From Ilumatobacteraceae bacterium (lineage in GTDB: Bacteria; Actinomycetota; Acidimicrobiia; Acidimicrobiales; Ilumatobacteraceae), in assembly GCA_025358075.1 (NCBI GenBank), contig JANYKU010000007.1, positions 1-46,266 of the forward strand: DNA of 46,266 bases, in the 5' to 3' direction. Position 1 is the stretch's first letter; each line of letters opens with the position of its first letter. Of this stretch, positions 31,344 to 40,748 are shown piece after piece. Made by a program: the position numbers and the translations under genes. Under the pieces are notes generated by a model. The model was not told the origin of the DNA. It made no database searches and saw only the letters and a program-made list of their open reading frames with translations.

Positions 31344-33215
31344 ATGTCCGATCCCTCCGATCCGAGCAAGACGCGCACGTGGATCGCGACGAGGCCGCGG
31401 TGGTGGATGGTCGGCGCCGTTGCCGCACTCGTCGTGTCGTCATTGCCCGCGATCGGCGCCACGCCCGCAGCCGCTGTGGCAACCCCACCGGCCGACGCGC
31501 CCCCTGTCTCGCTGATCGGCGACTCGACGATGGCCGGCATGTTGTGGGACGTGATCGGCGCCGATGACCCTCGTGACATCGTCGGCAACTCCTATCGACT
31601 GACGTTCAACGCTGAGAGCTGTCGTCGAATCGTGGTCGCCAGTTGCCGGGGCCGCTTCGGGAGCGTCCCCGTCAGCGTCGTGCCACTGATGAAGACCACA
31701 GTGAAGGGTCAGCTCGGCGAAGCGCTCGTGATCATGGCCGGTTACGACGACGCGTCGATCGTCAACGCCGTGGATCAGGTAGTGGCCGAAGCCGAAGCCC
31801 AGGGCGTGATCCGCGTGTTGTGGCTCAACTACCGCACGAACACCGACTACGTCCTCCCAGGCGGCCTTTCGGCCAGGTACCTGTACGGCAGCCACAACAG
31901 CGAGCTGGCGGCCGCAGCACAACGTCACAGTGATCTGCAGATCCTCGATTGGGATGGGTTCACCGTCAACCAACAGAGCTGGTTCGCCCCTGACGGCATC
32001 CATCTCAATCTCGCTGGGGCCGATGGGCTGGCGACCTTCATCAAGAACGCGCTCGACGCCCAGCCGGCGATCGGCAGATGCCGCACCTCGTCGGCGCAGA
32101 CCGGCACACCCGACACCGGAGCTGCGGCCGCCACGGTTCCGGCCACCGATCCTTCAGGTTTCGTCCCGCTCGTGCCGAAGCGAGTGCTCGACACGCGCGA
32201 CCCGAAGCTCGGCGGAGCTTCCGGCAAGCTCGGCGCCGGGCGGACGGTCTCGATCGACGTGAGTCAGATCGTGCCAAGCGATGCTGTCGCGACGGTGCTC
32301 AGCGTCACAGCGACGGGGAGCTGCAAGCCTGGGTACCTCACTGTTTTCGCGTGCGGGGCCCGCCCGGCGACATCGAACATCAACTTCGAGCTCGGGCGAA
32401 TCACCGCCGGCGTGGCAATCACCCCGATGACCTCCGGCAAGGCATGCATCTTCGCCTCGGCAGGCACCGATCTGATCGTCGATGTGATGGGCGCGTTCAC
32501 GCCCGGCGGCGACCGATTCCATCCAATGGCTCCCACCCGATGGCTCGACACCCGTGGCGCGCCAGTGCAGCTCGCCCAGATCACCGGTGCCCGCGTCGCG
32601 CCGACGCAGACGCAGGTTTCCGTTCGCGGGGTGGGCGGAGTTCCCGCCGATGCGACCGGGGTGTGGATCAACTTGACGGTTGCCGACCCGACCGCTCCCA
32701 CGGTGCTGACGGCCTATCCCGGTCCCTGCGGGTCCCCACCGCTCTCGTCGAACGTGAACGCCCGAACTCAACGCTCGACGGCGTCATCGGTGCTCGTCGG
32801 AATCGGCGTGGACGGCTCGATCTGCGTGCTCACCTTCACGGGTAGCTCGCAAATCGTCGTCGACGTGGCCGGCTGGTTCGGACCTGGTGCGGGTGGCCTG
32901 GCGTATCGCCCATCGGCACCAGCGAGATTGCTCGACACTCGCCTCAACGGGGGCAAGCCGACAAACGCCGAGAACCCCGTCCACGTCGACGGCGTCGCGA
33001 TCCTCAACATCGCCGCGGTCGACAGCGCAGCGCTTGGTTATGTGACGGCTCGAGCGTGTGGATCACCACTGCTCAGCTCGCTGATCAACGCGACAACCGC
33101 AGAGGACACGGCGAACCTCATCGCCGTCGGCGGTGACGCCAACGGCAACGTCTGTGTCCGCTCGAACATCCTCTCGCAGCTCGTCGTCGATCAGGTAGCG
33201 ACCTTCGCCCCCTGA
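31344..33215 (+). CDS. Secreted SGNH-hydrolase-like protein with three LDTR repeats
   Basis: This 623-residue protein has an N-terminal signal or anchor at about 20-45. The SGNH-type domain has block I SLIGDSTMAG (GDS at 59-61) and block V PDGIH (D217, H220), so a catalytic Ser-Asp-His set is plausible. Three repeats of about 110-125 residues follow from about 272, 391 and 518. Each begins near LDTR (RVLDTRDP, RWLDTRGA, RLLDTRLN) and closes with an I/LVVDV-type strand and paired cysteines. Such repeats are frequent in exported Acidimicrobiia proteins. AAGGA touches the ATG with no spacing because the MITE-like element lies immediately upstream, so its translation signal looks disturbed. Confidence 0.82.
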   Translation: MSDPSDPSKTRTWIATRPRWWMVGAVAALVVSSLPAIGATPAAAVATPPADAPPVSLIGDSTMAGMLWDVIGADDPRDIVGNSYRLTFNAESCRRIVVASCRGRFGSVPVSVVPLMKTTVKGQLGEALVIMAGYDDASIVNAVDQVVAEAEAQGVIRVLWLNYRTNTDYVLPGGLSARYLYGSHNSELAAAAQRHSDLQILDWDGFTVNQQSWFAPDGIHLNLAGADGLATFIKNALDAQPAIGRCRTSSAQTGTPDTGAAAATVPATDPSGFVPLVPKRVLDTRDPKLGGASGKLGAGRTVSIDVSQIVPSDAVATVLSVTATGSCKPGYLTVFACGARPATSNINFELGRITAGVAITPMTSGKACIFASAGTDLIVDVMGAFTPGGDRFHPMAPTRWLDTRGAPVQLAQITGARVAPTQTQVSVRGVGGVPADATGVWINLTVADPTAPTVLTAYPGPCGSPPLSSNVNARTQRSTASSVLVGIGVDGSICVLTFTGSSQIVVDVAGWFGPGAGGLAYRPSAPARLLDTRLNGGKPTNAENPVHVDGVAILNIAAVDSAALGYVTARACGSPLLSSLINATTAEDTANLIAVGGDANGNVCVRSNILSQLVVDQVATFAP

Positions 33216-33241
33216 CACACTTGTCGGTTGGCCGTTGTTGG

Positions 33242-33745
33242 TCAGGCCTTCATCGCCTCGATCCTGCCGAGGTCGGCGGCAACTCGGACAGAGAACTCAG
33301 TGACCTGATCGATGTCGCGCCAATCCCCTGCCTTGGTCTTGGCCATGGCCCGCGCCATGAACCCAGCGGCGTCGGCAGCCAGCCGGCCGCCGAAGGTCAC
33401 GACACCTCGTGCCTCGATCCGCGTCGCCAGCTTCGAGACCTGCGAAACCGGGGGAAGTTCACCCGATCGGGCGGTGTCGTCGAGTGGACCGCTGCTCACC
33501 AGCCAGACCGGCAGGCCGCGCAGGGCTCGGGCATTGCGTGCGACGAAGCGCCGCGCATCGCGGTGCCATCGATTGGCGTAGAGCGCCCCCGCCACGACCA
33601 CGGCATCATACGAATCGACCGGCCCGACGGCGCTTGCGGGCCGGACCTCGGCGTGGATGTCGCGCAGTTCGAGGGCGTCGCCGATCATTCGCGCCAGCCC
33701 GGCCGTCGAGCCGTTCTTCGATCCGTAGGTGATGAGTACTTGCAT
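33242..33745 (-). CDS. Flavodoxin-domain protein
   Basis: This 167-residue protein has the FMN phosphate loop TYGSKNGSTAGLA at its start, then VVVAGALYANRWHRDARRFV and LPVWLVSSGPLDD, which match the flavodoxin_5/HemG-like group. The group includes menaquinone-dependent protoporphyrinogen oxidases and stress flavodoxins. ATG 33745 has AGGAG 7 nt upstream; longer frames add a non-conserved arm. The redox partner is unknown. Confidence 0.85.
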   Translation of the reverse strand: MQVLITYGSKNGSTAGLARMIGDALELRDIHAEVRPASAVGPVDSYDAVVVAGALYANRWHRDARRFVARNARALRGLPVWLVSSGPLDDTARSGELPPVSQVSKLATRIEARGVVTFGGRLAADAAGFMARAMAKTKAGDWRDIDQVTEFSVRVAADLGRIEAMKA

Positions 33746-33847
33746 CACTTCTCCTGGTTGCTGGGCAAACGTCATCACTTCACTCACCTGTCGGCTCAAT
33801 TGTCGAAAATCTCACCGACACAAGGAAGAGGCGAAGGTCCTCTTCGC

Positions 33848-34771
33848 TCAGCTGAAACGACCGCCGAACGCGCCGTTGACCGACAACCGGATCGAGTACA
33901 GCGACGTTGTTGCCGTGATGAACAGGCGGTTGCGCTGCGGACCGCCGAACACGAGGTTGGACGCGCCCTCGGGAAGGCGCAGCTTGCCAATCAACGCGCC
34001 GTCGGGGTCGAAGCAGTGCACGCCGTCACCGGCCGAGGCCCAGATGCGACCCGTGTCGTCGAGACGCATTCCGTCGAAGTGGCCGACCGTGCATTCGGTG
34101 AAGACTTCTCCGCCGCCGAGGGATCCGTCGTCGGCCACGTCGAAGACTCGGATGTGACCGACCCGAGTGTCGATGATGTACAGCCGGGTCTCGTCGACCG
34201 AGAAGGCAAGGCCGTTCGGTCGTTCGAAATCGTCGGCCACGACACTGATCGCCCCGGTCACGGGGTCGACGCGGTAGACGTAACAGGCTCCGATCTCGCT
34301 CTCGGAGCGGTGGCCCTCGTAGTTGGATTCGATTCCGTACGACGGATCCGTGAACCAGATCGAGCCGTCGGAGCGAACCACTACGTCGTTGGGGCTGTTG
34401 AGCCGCTTGCCGTCGTACTGATCGGTGAGGACGGTGATCGACCCGTCATGCTCGGTGCGGGTGACATTTCGGAAGCCGTGCTGGCAGGTCACCAGTCGAC
34501 CCTCGCGGTCGAGGGTGTTGCCGTTGGAGTAGCCGGCGGGCTGGCGGAACGGACCGACGTGCCCCGTCATCTCGTCCCATCGCAGCATTCGGTCGTTGGG
34601 GATGTCACTCCAGATCACGTACCGGCCGGCGGGGAAGTAGACCGGACCCTCGGCCCAACGGCAGCCTCCATAAAGGCGTTCGACGCGCGAGTCACCGCGG
34701 CAATCCTTGAAGCGATCGTCGAGCACCTCGAACTGCGCTGGGATGGTCTCGGGAGCGGAGGTGCGGTTCAT
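33848..34771 (-). CDS. SMP-30/gluconolactonase-family protein
   Basis: This 307-residue six-bladed propeller protein of the SMP-30/LRE group has CRWAEGPVYFP (metal-binding Glu), DGKRLNSPNDVVVRSDGSIWF (metal-binding Asn and Asp region), FERPNGLAFSVDETRLYI and VGHFDGMRLDDTGRIWA. It probably hydrolyses a sugar lactone. ATG 34771 is preferred over an in-frame start at 34861, which adds an unconserved arm. Confidence 0.88.
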   Translation of the reverse strand: MNRTSAPETIPAQFEVLDDRFKDCRGDSRVERLYGGCRWAEGPVYFPAGRYVIWSDIPNDRMLRWDEMTGHVGPFRQPAGYSNGNTLDREGRLVTCQHGFRNVTRTEHDGSITVLTDQYDGKRLNSPNDVVVRSDGSIWFTDPSYGIESNYEGHRSESEIGACYVYRVDPVTGAISVVADDFERPNGLAFSVDETRLYIIDTRVGHIRVFDVADDGSLGGGEVFTECTVGHFDGMRLDDTGRIWASAGDGVHCFDPDGALIGKLRLPEGASNLVFGGPQRNRLFITATTSLYSIRLSVNGAFGGRFS

Positions 34772-34912
34772 GACCCCATCCTGCCCGCGGGCCGGTTGTG
34801 ACGCTCGCTGGGACACGGCAATCGGGCGGCTTTTCGAGCTTCTGCCTTGAACCGTGGTCAAGAAGGTCGATGGGATGGGTAGGCGAACAGGACGAGCCGG
34901 AAAGGATCAGGG

Positions 34913-35882
34913 ATGAGCGATGCCGCAGAGCTGGTTTACCGCCAGCTCGAACGTGACCGAGCCGTGGTCGCGCGCGCCCTCGATGGGCACCTGACGGCGG
35001 CGTACCAGCCGATCGTCGACATCGCTCGTAACGTCGTCGTCGGCTACGAAGCCCTGCTTCGCTACCGCACGGACCACGATCTCATCGCCCCCGCGTTCTC
35101 GGCACCCGAGCTACTGGCATCGGCTCGTCGAATCGGCCGCATCGCCGAGGTCGAGTCGGCGGCCTTGCGCGAAGCGCTGCAGGTCCGCGACGACCTGCCC
35201 CACGACTGCTTCCTGTCGCTCAACGTCAGCGTCGCGGCCCTGACAGACGACCGGGCGACCGAGCTGCTGCGCAGCCAAGGAGCGCTACACGGCGTCGTGC
35301 TCGAACTCAGCCACGACGACGCACCTCGATCGCGCAGTTGGTCCAGCGAAAGTGGTGGCGACACCGCCGACGAGATTGCGATTCTCATCGCCAAGCCCGC
35401 CGCCGGCCCGGGCCACCGCTCGCCGCTTCCTCACGGCCTTCCCGACATCGATCGGGGATCGAGATCAGGCGGCCCGCAACAGTGTTGCTCGTCTCATCGA
35501 GCCGGTCTGCGAGCTCACCGAGGAAGAGCTCGACACGCCGCTTCCGACGAAGGCGACCGGGGTCGAGTTCGAAGTGCTCGTGACCGAACTGCGCGAACCG
35601 CTGGCGCTCCTGCGCAGGATCGGCCGGCGCGTCGAGAGCATGTCATTGACGATCGTCGACGAGCGCACGGCAGTGCGCGACGCAGCGCGGGTGGCGATGC
35701 GCCGACCCACTGCTTCGCGCTTCGAGCCGCTCGTCTGCGTCGACGAGTTCGGCGCATGCGCCGGCGTCCTGCGCATCGATCGGCTCATCGACGTGCTCGC
35801 TCGTGAGAGTGGCGACAGTCGATCAGCGCACCACGCGCTGGAGATCAGCCGGCGCGCCGGCCGCCACCGACGCAAGTACTGA
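34913..35882 (+). pseudogene. Degraded EAL-domain gene with internal deletion and frameshift
   Basis: The first part starts at ATG 34913 with AGGG upstream and reads as an EAL (c-di-GMP phosphodiesterase) N-terminus: AAYQPIVDIARNVVVGYEALLRY and FLSLNVSVAAL, up to LHGVVLELSHDD at about residue 135. The next expected EAL blocks (the DDFG-like and K-x-D segments) are absent. From about 35400 the homology-like reading moves to another frame (ending 35882), with FLTAFPTSIGDRDQAARNSV and a CBS-like end, FEPLVCVDEFGACAGVLRID. Roughly 130 residues of catalytic core are missing and the frames do not join. The product cannot be an active phosphodiesterase. Confidence 0.65.
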
Positions 35883-35884
35883 TC

Positions 35885-36175
35885 TCAGTCGACTGGTGCC
35901 AGCTCCATGGGCGCGTCAGACGTTCCGCCGCCGGCTTCGAGCCTCGCCCGCCATGTTGACCGAGCGGTCAGTCCGGCGCAGAACGCGGCTCGGCGCACCG
36001 CACCCGGCAGGCTCGGGTCGGGCGTAGGGACCGCCTCGTAGAGGGTCGCAAACCATGCGGCGAGCGCAGTCACGGCCTCGACGCGGTATTGGGCGACGCG
36101 CTGGAAGCTGATGCCCATGTCGGCGGCGATGTCGACCAGGCGCTCCTCGAGTTGTTCTCGCGGATCGGCAGCGCC
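35885..36175 (-). pseudogene. C-terminal fragment of a FliA/WhiG-like sigma factor
   Basis: The minus strand reads EERLVDIAADMGISFQRVAQ, then ALAAWFATLYEAV and AAFCAGLTARSTWRARLEAG before a stop at 35885. This matches the region 4 helix-turn-helix and tail of flagellar-type sigma-70 proteins. Regions 2 and 3 are missing: at about 36160-36180 the sequence changes to the coding strand of a response regulator that runs in the opposite direction. The right border is therefore approximate. Confidence 0.6.
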
Positions 36176-36670
36176 GACATCGACGAGCGCCCGATCGATG
36201 TTGTCGTGATCGGACAGGTGAGTGATGCGACTCAGCTCGCCACCGTTCGGCGGGCTGCACTGATCGGCATCCCCGTGATCGCGCTGTCGGCCAGCTCGCT
36301 GCCGTCGGCATTGATCGAGCTCTGCGCAGAAGGGGCCTTCGGGGTGGTCGGACTCGATGGTCACGAGGGCGAGCTCTCGGCTGCGCCCGAGTCGTTGCTC
36401 GAGGGTCGCCGCTACGTGGCGCCCGGGCTGTTGTCGGCGATGTTCGACGCCCGGGTCGAACTGCCTCGGCGGCCACGATTCGACCTCACCTATCGCGAGC
36501 GCGAGGTGCTCACTGAAGTGGCCTCGGGCCGCAGCAACGACGAGATCAGCGAGCGCCTCTTGATCGGCACGCAGACCGTGAAGACTCACCTCAACAACAT
36601 CTATGACAAGCTCGGAGTGCGCCGCAGAACGCACGCTGTGCATCTGGCGCTCAGCCAGGGCCTGGTCTGA
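36176..36670 (+). pseudogene. 5'-truncated NarL-type response regulator
   Basis: The plus strand reads DVVVIGQVSDATQLATVRRA, then the receiver's second half (IPVIALSASS). A complete LuxR helix-turn-helix follows: FDLTYREREVLTEVASGRSN, then GTQTVKTHLNNIYDKLGVRRR. About 50 N-terminal receiver residues, including the acidic pair, are absent. The open frame runs left to 36089 but there it overlaps the sigma fragment and has no receiver sequence. The end overlaps the convergent ketopantoate reductase by 20 bp. A truncated DNA-binding protein could still be made. Confidence 0.6.
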
Positions 36671-37649
36671 TCCCCGAGCGCAGCCGCTGGTCGAGCAGCG
36701 ACACGAGCGAGTAGACGAGCTCGGTCGCAGGCATCGCCGTCTCGGTGAGCTTGCCCAACTCGACGAACGACCCGATGAGCGGATCGATCTCCAGGGCTCG
36801 ACCTGCTTCCACGTCTTGCAGCATCGACGTCTTGTGATCACCGACCTTCTCGGCTCCATCGATCCGCTGCTCGATCGACAACCGCAGGTGCAGGCCGAGC
36901 TTCTCGGCCACGGTCGCCGCCTCCGCCATCATCTGCGCGGCCAGTGCCCTGGTCGGCGCGAATCGACAGATCTCGGCGAGGGTGCCGCCGGTGAGGGCGC
37001 TGATCGGATTGAACGCCAGATTGCCCCACGCCTTCACCCACAGATGTGAGCGGATGTCGGTGAGCACCCGCGACTTGAAGCCGGCGGCCGTGAGCGCTTC
37101 GGAGATCTCGGTGACACGGGTCGATCGCTCGCCGTCGAGCTCGCCCACCGGGAACCGATCGCCCTCGACGAGCCTGATCACACCAGGCGCATCGCGCTCG
37201 ACGGCCGGATAGGCGATCGAACCGACGATCCGCTCGGCGGGGATGAACCGTTCAAGCGTTCCGTCGGGATCCAACGCGTGCAACCGATGCCCTTCGAACG
37301 GGCCCGGGAACTTCTGGAAGAACCACCACGGCACACCGTTCTGCAGCGGGATGACCACCGTGCCGTCGTCGAACAACAGCGACAGTCGCTCGGCGATTGC
37401 GCCGATCTGATGGGCCTTCAGGGCGACGAACACGAGGTCCTGCGCGCCGAGTTCGGCGAGGTCGTCGGAGGCGTGGACGGGCGGCGAAACGCGTACGACC
37501 CCGTCGGGCTCGACCAGCGTGAAGCCGTTCGACCGTATGGCGGTCAGGTTGTCGCCACGGGCCAACACGTTGACCTGCTGACCGGCAAGCGCCAACCGGG
37601 CTCCGAGCAAACCGCCGATCGCTCCGGCACCCACGATGCACACGCGCAC
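36651..37649 (-). CDS. 2-dehydropantoate 2-reductase family protein
   Basis: This complete 332-residue protein has an N-terminal Rossmann fold (VCIVGAGAIGGLLGARLALA), the LVFVALKAHQI strand, PLQNGVPWWFFQKF, and the ApbA C-terminal domain with VKAWGNLAFNPISALTGGTL (catalytic Lys and substrate Asn region) and HKTSMLQDVEAGRALEID. It reduces ketopantoate to pantoate in pantothenate synthesis or acts on a related 2-keto acid. It is convergent with the truncated response regulator and divergent from the acyl-CoA synthetase. Confidence 0.9.
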   Translation of the reverse strand: MRVCIVGAGAIGGLLGARLALAGQQVNVLARGDNLTAIRSNGFTLVEPDGVVRVSPPVHASDDLAELGAQDLVFVALKAHQIGAIAERLSLLFDDGTVVIPLQNGVPWWFFQKFPGPFEGHRLHALDPDGTLERFIPAERIVGSIAYPAVERDAPGVIRLVEGDRFPVGELDGERSTRVTEISEALTAAGFKSRVLTDIRSHLWVKAWGNLAFNPISALTGGTLAEICRFAPTRALAAQMMAEAATVAEKLGLHLRLSIEQRIDGAEKVGDHKTSMLQDVEAGRALEIDPLIGSFVELGKLTETAMPATELVYSLVSLLDQRLRSGIRPGPG

Positions 37650-37743
37650 CGGTCAAAGCTAGACCAGCAGGTTGGAAAGCGCTGACTTGGCTGCGCGATA
37701 GTGACGCAGGCGCGGAGATACCGCTCGACAGGCGTGCTCACCA

Positions 37744-39270
37744 ATGGCAACCAGCAATTCGACTCCCGATTCGACCGCACCTCGTCACACGGTTGCCTCG
37801 CTCTTGGCTCCCGACGCGACTGGGCCTGCGCTACTCACGGTCGACGGCGAGGTCATGGAGTTCAGCGCGTTGCGCGCCGAGGTCGATCGTCTGGCAGAAC
37901 AGTTGCGCGCCGTCGGGCTGCGTCCCAACGACCGCATCGCCATCGTGTTGCCCAACGGGCCCGAGATGGCATTGGTGTTGCTGGCGGCGATGTCGGTCGG
38001 GTGTGCCGCGCCGTTGAACCCGAAGTATCGCGAAGACGAGTTCCGCTTCTACCTCGACGACCTGAATGCCGCAGCGTTGATCACGATCGACGGCGAGTCT
38101 GCGGCGGCCCACGCCGCCGCGCCTGCCGGCACGATCGCGATCGATGCGCGTGGCAGTGGCCTGGCGATCGATCTCATCGCTCCGTCGAGTGCGACCACCG
38201 CCGGCAGTTCGACCGACAAGCGCCCGACGCCCGATGATCAAGCGCTGGTGCTGCACACGTCCGGCACGACCTCGCGCCCGAAGATCGTGCCGCTGCGGCA
38301 GCGCAACCTTGCCGGCTCTGCGCTCAACATCGCCTCGGCCCTGCAGCTCACCCCGGCCGACCGGTCCCTCAACGTGATGCCGTTGTTCCACATCCACGGG
38401 ATCATGGCCGGCCTGCTGGCGCCACTTTCTGCCGGCGCGTCGGTCGTGTGCACTCCGGGGTTCGACGCCTTCAAGGTCCATCGCTGGATCGACACGCTCC
38501 ACCCCACCTACTACAGCGCCGTTCCGACGATGCACCAGATGTTGCTGGCCCGCGCTCCCCATCCTCGGCCGACAACGCTGCGCTTCGTGCGCTCGTCGTC
38601 GGCCGCACTTCCCGGCCCGGTGCTCGAAGGTCTGCATGCGCTGTTCGACGTGCCCGTCATCGAGGCGTACGGCATGACCGAGGCGTCGCATCAGATGACG
38701 TGCAACCCGCTTCCGCCGGCCGCGGCCAAGCCGGGCTCGGTGGGCATTGCCACCGGCATCGAGGTGGCGATCCTCGACTCCAAGAACAACCTGCTGCCGC
38801 CGGGCGAACGCGGCGAGGTAGCCATCAAGGGCGGAACCATCGTCGATGGCTACGAGAACAACCAAACCGCCAACGAGGCGGCCTTCACTGCCGGATGGTT
38901 CCGCACCGGCGACGAAGGGATGCTCGACGATGAGGGCTACCTCTTCCTCACCGGTCGACTGAAGGAGCAGATCAATCGCGGTGGCGAGAAGATCTCGCCG
39001 ATCGAGGTCGACGAAGTGCTGTTGCGGCACCCGGCCGTGGCCGAGGCGTGCACGTTCGCCATCCCCCACGAAAAGCTGGGCGAAGAAGTCGGTGCCGCGG
39101 TGGTGCTCTACCCGTACCACGAGGTCAGCGAGCGCGACCTGCGCGCCTTCGTGGGCGAGCAACTCGCCGCGTTCAAGGTGCCCAAGCGGATCGTGTTCGT
39201 GCAGGAGATCCCCAAGGGCGCGACCGGCAAGATCCAACGCATCGGCCTCGCCGACAAGCTCGCCCTCTAA
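37744..39270 (+). CDS. AMP-forming acyl-CoA synthetase / ligase
   Basis: This 508-residue ANL-superfamily enzyme is complete: ATP-binding loop LVLHTSGTTSRPKIVPL, IEAYGMTEASHQM (A5 motif), GWFRTGDEGMLDDEGYLFLTGR (A7/A8) and the adenylation lysine in PKGATGKIQR. It is closest in style to the bacterial FadD/oxalyl-CoA-synthetase-like group, which is shorter than long-chain FadD enzymes. The substrate is unknown. It is divergent from the ketopantoate reductase with 94 bp between the starts. Confidence 0.9.
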   Translation: MATSNSTPDSTAPRHTVASLLAPDATGPALLTVDGEVMEFSALRAEVDRLAEQLRAVGLRPNDRIAIVLPNGPEMALVLLAAMSVGCAAPLNPKYREDEFRFYLDDLNAAALITIDGESAAAHAAAPAGTIAIDARGSGLAIDLIAPSSATTAGSSTDKRPTPDDQALVLHTSGTTSRPKIVPLRQRNLAGSALNIASALQLTPADRSLNVMPLFHIHGIMAGLLAPLSAGASVVCTPGFDAFKVHRWIDTLHPTYYSAVPTMHQMLLARAPHPRPTTLRFVRSSSAALPGPVLEGLHALFDVPVIEAYGMTEASHQMTCNPLPPAAAKPGSVGIATGIEVAILDSKNNLLPPGERGEVAIKGGTIVDGYENNQTANEAAFTAGWFRTGDEGMLDDEGYLFLTGRLKEQINRGGEKISPIEVDEVLLRHPAVAEACTFAIPHEKLGEEVGAAVVLYPYHEVSERDLRAFVGEQLAAFKVPKRIVFVQEIPKGATGKIQRIGLADKLAL

Positions 39271-39326
39271 CTAACACAGCCAGTCATCCGCGGTGCGCCA
39301 TCAGCCGCCGCGATCTACGCGCCGAT

Positions 39327-39767
39327 TCATCCCAAAGCTTTGACGAAGCTGTCGGCGCCCAGGGCGGCGACAACTTGCGACCGCACCGCCGGACATGTCC
39401 CCTCGGATGCCGAGTCGAGATCGGAGGCGGTGCGCGGTTTCTGCGCAGCGTGGGTGTCGAGCCACACGCCGAAATCACCGGCGAACTGGGCGAGTGCTCC
39501 GACGGCAGACCCGGCCGACGTCAGCGCCGGCAGGTCCTGCTCGAGAAACGCGCAGAGCGCCGCGCCGTCGAGCGGGTTCCCACTCGTTGCCGCTGTGATC
39601 GCGGTGTTGGTTGCCGACGTGCTGGCGACTGTGACTGGGGGCGGGGTTGAGCCGACGGGCGACACGGGCGACGAAGTTGTCGCGACCGCTGTGACCGCCA
39701 CCTTGCCGGTGCTGCCTCCACACCCCACGAGGATCAACAGAACAGCGCTCGTCAGCACTCGATTCAT
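39327..39767 (-). CDS. Putative lipoprotein
   Basis: This 146-residue protein starts at ATG 39767 with GGAGAGG upstream. It has a lipoprotein signal, RVLTSAVLLILVGCGG, with the lipobox LVGC at the end of a short hydrophobic segment. A Thr/Ser/Pro/Val-rich linker follows, then a small helical domain with two cysteines. I do not recognise a family. Confidence 0.7.
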   Translation of the reverse strand: MNRVLTSAVLLILVGCGGSTGKVAVTAVATTSSPVSPVGSTPPPVTVASTSATNTAITAATSGNPLDGAALCAFLEQDLPALTSAGSAVGALAQFAGDFGVWLDTHAAQKPRTASDLDSASEGTCPAVRSQVVAALGADSFVKALG

Positions 39768-39908
39768 GGCCGCCTCTCCCATCTGAACGCCCGGATGGTC
39801 GCCCGTGCGACCATAGACCGGCTCCCGGCCTGCCACGACATTTGGGTGACGAGCCTCGTCGAGCGGCCACCCTGAAGTGACACGTCTCATGGTGCGAGAA
39901 TGTGCCGC

Positions 39909-40710
39909 ATGGAGACACGTTCGCTCTCACCGAAGCATGCCGATGCGCCGATGGTGCCGATCATCGGGATGGGCACGTCGAAGACGTTGGACACCGACGA
40001 TCTCGCGCTCGCAGGTGAGGTGGTGTCGGCGGCGCTCGACGCTGGCACGACCTTGTTCGACTCGTCGCCGATGTACGGCAAGGCGGAACGCACGCTGGGC
40101 GCCGCGCTCGGGAGTCGTCGTTCGGGGGCAGTCGTCGCCACAAAGGTGTGGACCGACGACGACGTAGTGGCGGAGCGTCAGATCGCAGCGTCGCTGTCGT
40201 TCTACGGCGGCCACATCGAGCTGTTGCAGATCCACAACATGGTGCGCTGGCCCGAGCGGCTGCGGCGTATTGAGGAGCTGCGCGACTCGGGTTCAGGTGA
40301 CACTCGTTGGCGCAACGCATTGGAAGGCGGCGAACTTCGACGAGCTCGAGGCGGCGGGTCGCCTCGATGCTATCCAGATCCCGTACAACCCACGCGAACG
40401 CGAGGTCGAGGACCGCTTGTTGCCACTGGCCGCCGAGCTCGGACTTGGTGTACTGATCATGCGCCCGTTCGCTGCGGCCGATCTGATGCGTACCTCCCCA
40501 TCTGCCGCCGAACTTGCACCGCTCGAGCCCTTCGGGATCCACACGTGGGGACAGGCGTTGCTGCAGTGGGGACTGAGCCACCCGGCGACCACCGTGTCGA
40601 TCCCCGCCACGTCGAAGCCGAGCAGGGCAACAGAGAACGCCGCCGCCGGCGACGCCGTGCCACTCGACGACGAGCACCGCCAGTTGATCAGCCGACTGGC
40701 CGGCACCTGA
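39909..40710 (+). pseudogene. Aldo/keto reductase interrupted by a 1-base frameshift
   Basis: The first part (MVPIIGMGTSKTL, DAGTTLFDSSPMYGKAERTL, VVATKVW) and the second part (LVGATHWKAANFDELEA, IQIPYNPREREVEDR, LGVLIMRPFAAADLM) form one aldo/keto reductase of about 267 residues. They lie in different frames. At 40291-40293 the sequence ggttcaggtg has one extra T; without it the protein reads RDSGQVTLVGATHW, as expected. The active-site Asp, Tyr and Lys regions (DSSPMYG, ATKVW) are intact. It may be a sequencing error or a recent mutation. An ATG at 39900 is also in frame. Confidence 0.75.
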
Positions 40711-40748
40711 CTAGTTGTCCTTCGGACCGATCGCTGTGCCGGCGGGTT

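Noticed and set aside
32325-32345. Match to the repeat centre (CCTGGGTACC) inside the SGNH gene
   Set aside because: It lies within conserved coding sequence and lacks the TGTGGAGT/ACTCCACA ends.
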